Shown here in pieces: positions 6,800 through 7,650 of a stretch of 7,650 nt of DNA. Both the position numbers and the translations under genes were made by a program. Within the stretch, counting starts at the first letter, position 1. Each line of letters opens with the position of its first letter. Source of the DNA: Phyllobacteriaceae bacterium (GTDB lineage Bacteria; Pseudomonadota; Alphaproteobacteria; Rhizobiales; Devosiaceae). The notes beneath the pieces were generated by a model. It searched no databases. It saw only the letters and a list, made by a program, of their open reading frames with translations, and was not told the DNA's origin. The stretch covers positions 1 to 7,650 of the forward strand of contig JAAZLP010000448.1 of the NCBI GenBank assembly GCA_012799265.1. Direction: 5' to 3'.

Positions 6800-6815
6800 A
6801 GAGACCGGGGTCTCT
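6800..6815 (-). repeat. short perfect hairpin at the binding-protein stop codon
   Basis: AGAGACC (6800-6806) and GGTCTCT (6809-6815) are perfect complements separated by two bases, so a realistic stem is 6 bp with a 4-nt loop. On the minus strand its first base is the last base of the binding-protein TAA stop. It is the first of two stems in this spacer and could act as a 3' barrier to exonucleases or a weak terminator. Confidence 0.4.
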
Positions 6816-7650
6816 TAGGCGCAGAGAGGCGCAGGCTCTGCCGGGCCCAGTTCGCCGCCGAAGATCGCCGGATCGTAAGTGGTCGTGTCACGACCGACTT
6901 CCTGCACGATGTTCAGAACGTCAAACTCGCTGGTCGGAGCGCTGTTACCCTGCACCACGAGCACGGACTTCATGCACTGGTGGTCTTCGGCGCGGTACAG
7001 CGTCTTGCCGTTACCCATGCCGTCGAACTCATGACCTTCAAGCGCCTTGATGACTTCAGGCGGATAGAAGGTGCCTGCGCGTTCAACAGCGTCTGCATAG
7101 AGCAGCGTCTGAACGTAGCAAGTGTGCGCAGCCTGGGACGGCGGAGCGCCATATTCAGCACCGAACGACTTGGTGAAGGCCACCGAGCCCGGATCCTGCA
7201 GGTTCCAGTGCCAGTTGGAGGTACCGATGATGCCGCGCACGGCCTCGCCTGCACCCTTGGCCATGAGTTCGGAGAACATCGGCACGATGATCTCGAAACG
7301 CTTGCCGTTGGCTTCACGGTCGCGCAGACCGAACTGGACTGCCTGTGGCAGCGAGTTCACCATGTCGAGGCCGTAGTGGTTCAGGATCAGTACGTCAGCG
7401 CCCGAGTTCAGAATTGGCGTGAGGTACTGGGAGTAGTCGGACGAGCCGAGTGGCGTGCGCACGGTAGCGACGGTTTGCCAACCGAGCCCTTCGGTCGTTG
7501 CCTAGATCGACTCTTCCTGGGTCCACCCCCAGGTGTAGTCGGAGGTCAGGTGGTAGGCGCGGCGTTCCTTGCCATATTCCTGTTCAAGCACCGGGCCGAT
7601 GGCGATACCGGACTGGTAGGCGTTGAAGAAGTGGCGGAAACCGTAACGAC
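6815..7650 (-). pseudogene. HAAT-family periplasmic substrate-binding protein, partial, interrupted by in-frame TAG
   Basis: This is the C-terminal two thirds or so of a branched-chain-amino-acid-type binding protein (Peripla_BP_6-like); the N-terminus and expected signal peptide lie beyond the window edge. Reading in from the edge, 48 codons end YTWGWTQEESI, then a TAG (7502-7504), then the same frame continues ATTEGLGWQTVATVRTPLG and 210 further residues, ending LGPAEPAPLCA. Recognisable family segments follow the stop: SQYLTPILNSGADVLILNHY, MVNSLPQAVQFGLRD, AAHTCYVQTLLYADAVERAG and FDGMGNGKTLYRAEDHQCM. In such importers this lipid-free periplasmic protein captures the ligand and delivers it to LivHM. 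Gene order supports this role: it is the first visible gene of the operon. Reinitiation at the GTG at 7460-7462 would give a protein with no export signal. Pseudogene by point nonsense, stop-codon readthrough and sequence error are all possible; the family call itself is firm. Confidence 0.85.
7502..7504 (-). other. in-frame TAG codon in the binding-protein gene
   Basis: The plus strand reads CTA at 7502-7504, which is TAG on the minus strand. It is in frame with the ORF ending at 6815: the distance from the codon's first base (7504) to the first base of the GTG codon at 7462 is 42 nt. The codon falls in a predicted helix between EESI and ATTE. From memory of the family, related proteins often have Lys or Arg here, and AAG to TAG is a single base change. 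Confidence 0.85.

Noticed and set aside
6815..7462. Separate 215-aa gene starting at the GTG at 7460-7462
   Set aside because: No ribosome-binding site is visible ahead of this GTG, it starts in the middle of a conserved family segment, and it would lack an export signal. It is the downstream part of the interrupted binding-protein gene.

Overview
The window is GC-rich with strong G/C third-position bias and tightly packed genes. The protein families fit a Gram-negative proteobacterium, most likely an alphaproteobacterium; this is an inference from general gene character, and no rRNA or other taxonomic marker is present. I see no mobile element, CRISPR array, tRNA or rRNA.

Left part (plus strand): about 200 nt without a supportable gene, then a small acidic ORF (202-378), then three genes joined by ATGA overlaps. 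These encode homologues of the 5-oxoprolinase subunits PxpB (494-1165), PxpC (1162-2064) and PxpA (2061-2831). Known PxpBAC enzymes use ATP to open 5-oxoproline (pyroglutamate) to glutamate. All three proteins here keep the family framework, but PxpB and PxpA carry substitutions at usually conserved motif positions, so the exact substrate is less certain than the family.

Middle: a 141-nt convergent intergenic region (2832-2972) is almost filled by three consecutive inverted repeats, which probably end transcription from both sides.

Right part (minus strand): an operon for a branched-chain/hydrophobic amino acid type (HAAT) ABC importer, read right to left. Its order is substrate-binding protein (6815 to beyond the window edge), permease LivH-like (5666-6697), permease LivM-like (4522-5664), ATPase LivG-like (3740-4510) and ATPase LivF-like (2973-3743). 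Spacing is very tight from livH to livF (1-nt gap, 11-nt gap, 4-nt overlap). The 117-nt gap after the binding-protein gene holds two strong hairpins, which could lower permease/ATPase expression relative to the binding protein.

The most notable anomaly is an in-frame TAG codon at 7502-7504 in the middle of the binding-protein gene. Family-like sequence continues in the same frame on both sides. Either the gene is a point-nonsense pseudogene (with an apparently intact permease/ATPase set downstream), or the codon is read through, or the base is a sequence error. A link between the importer and the Pxp-like enzymes (uptake then ring opening) is possible but rests only on convergent adjacency.
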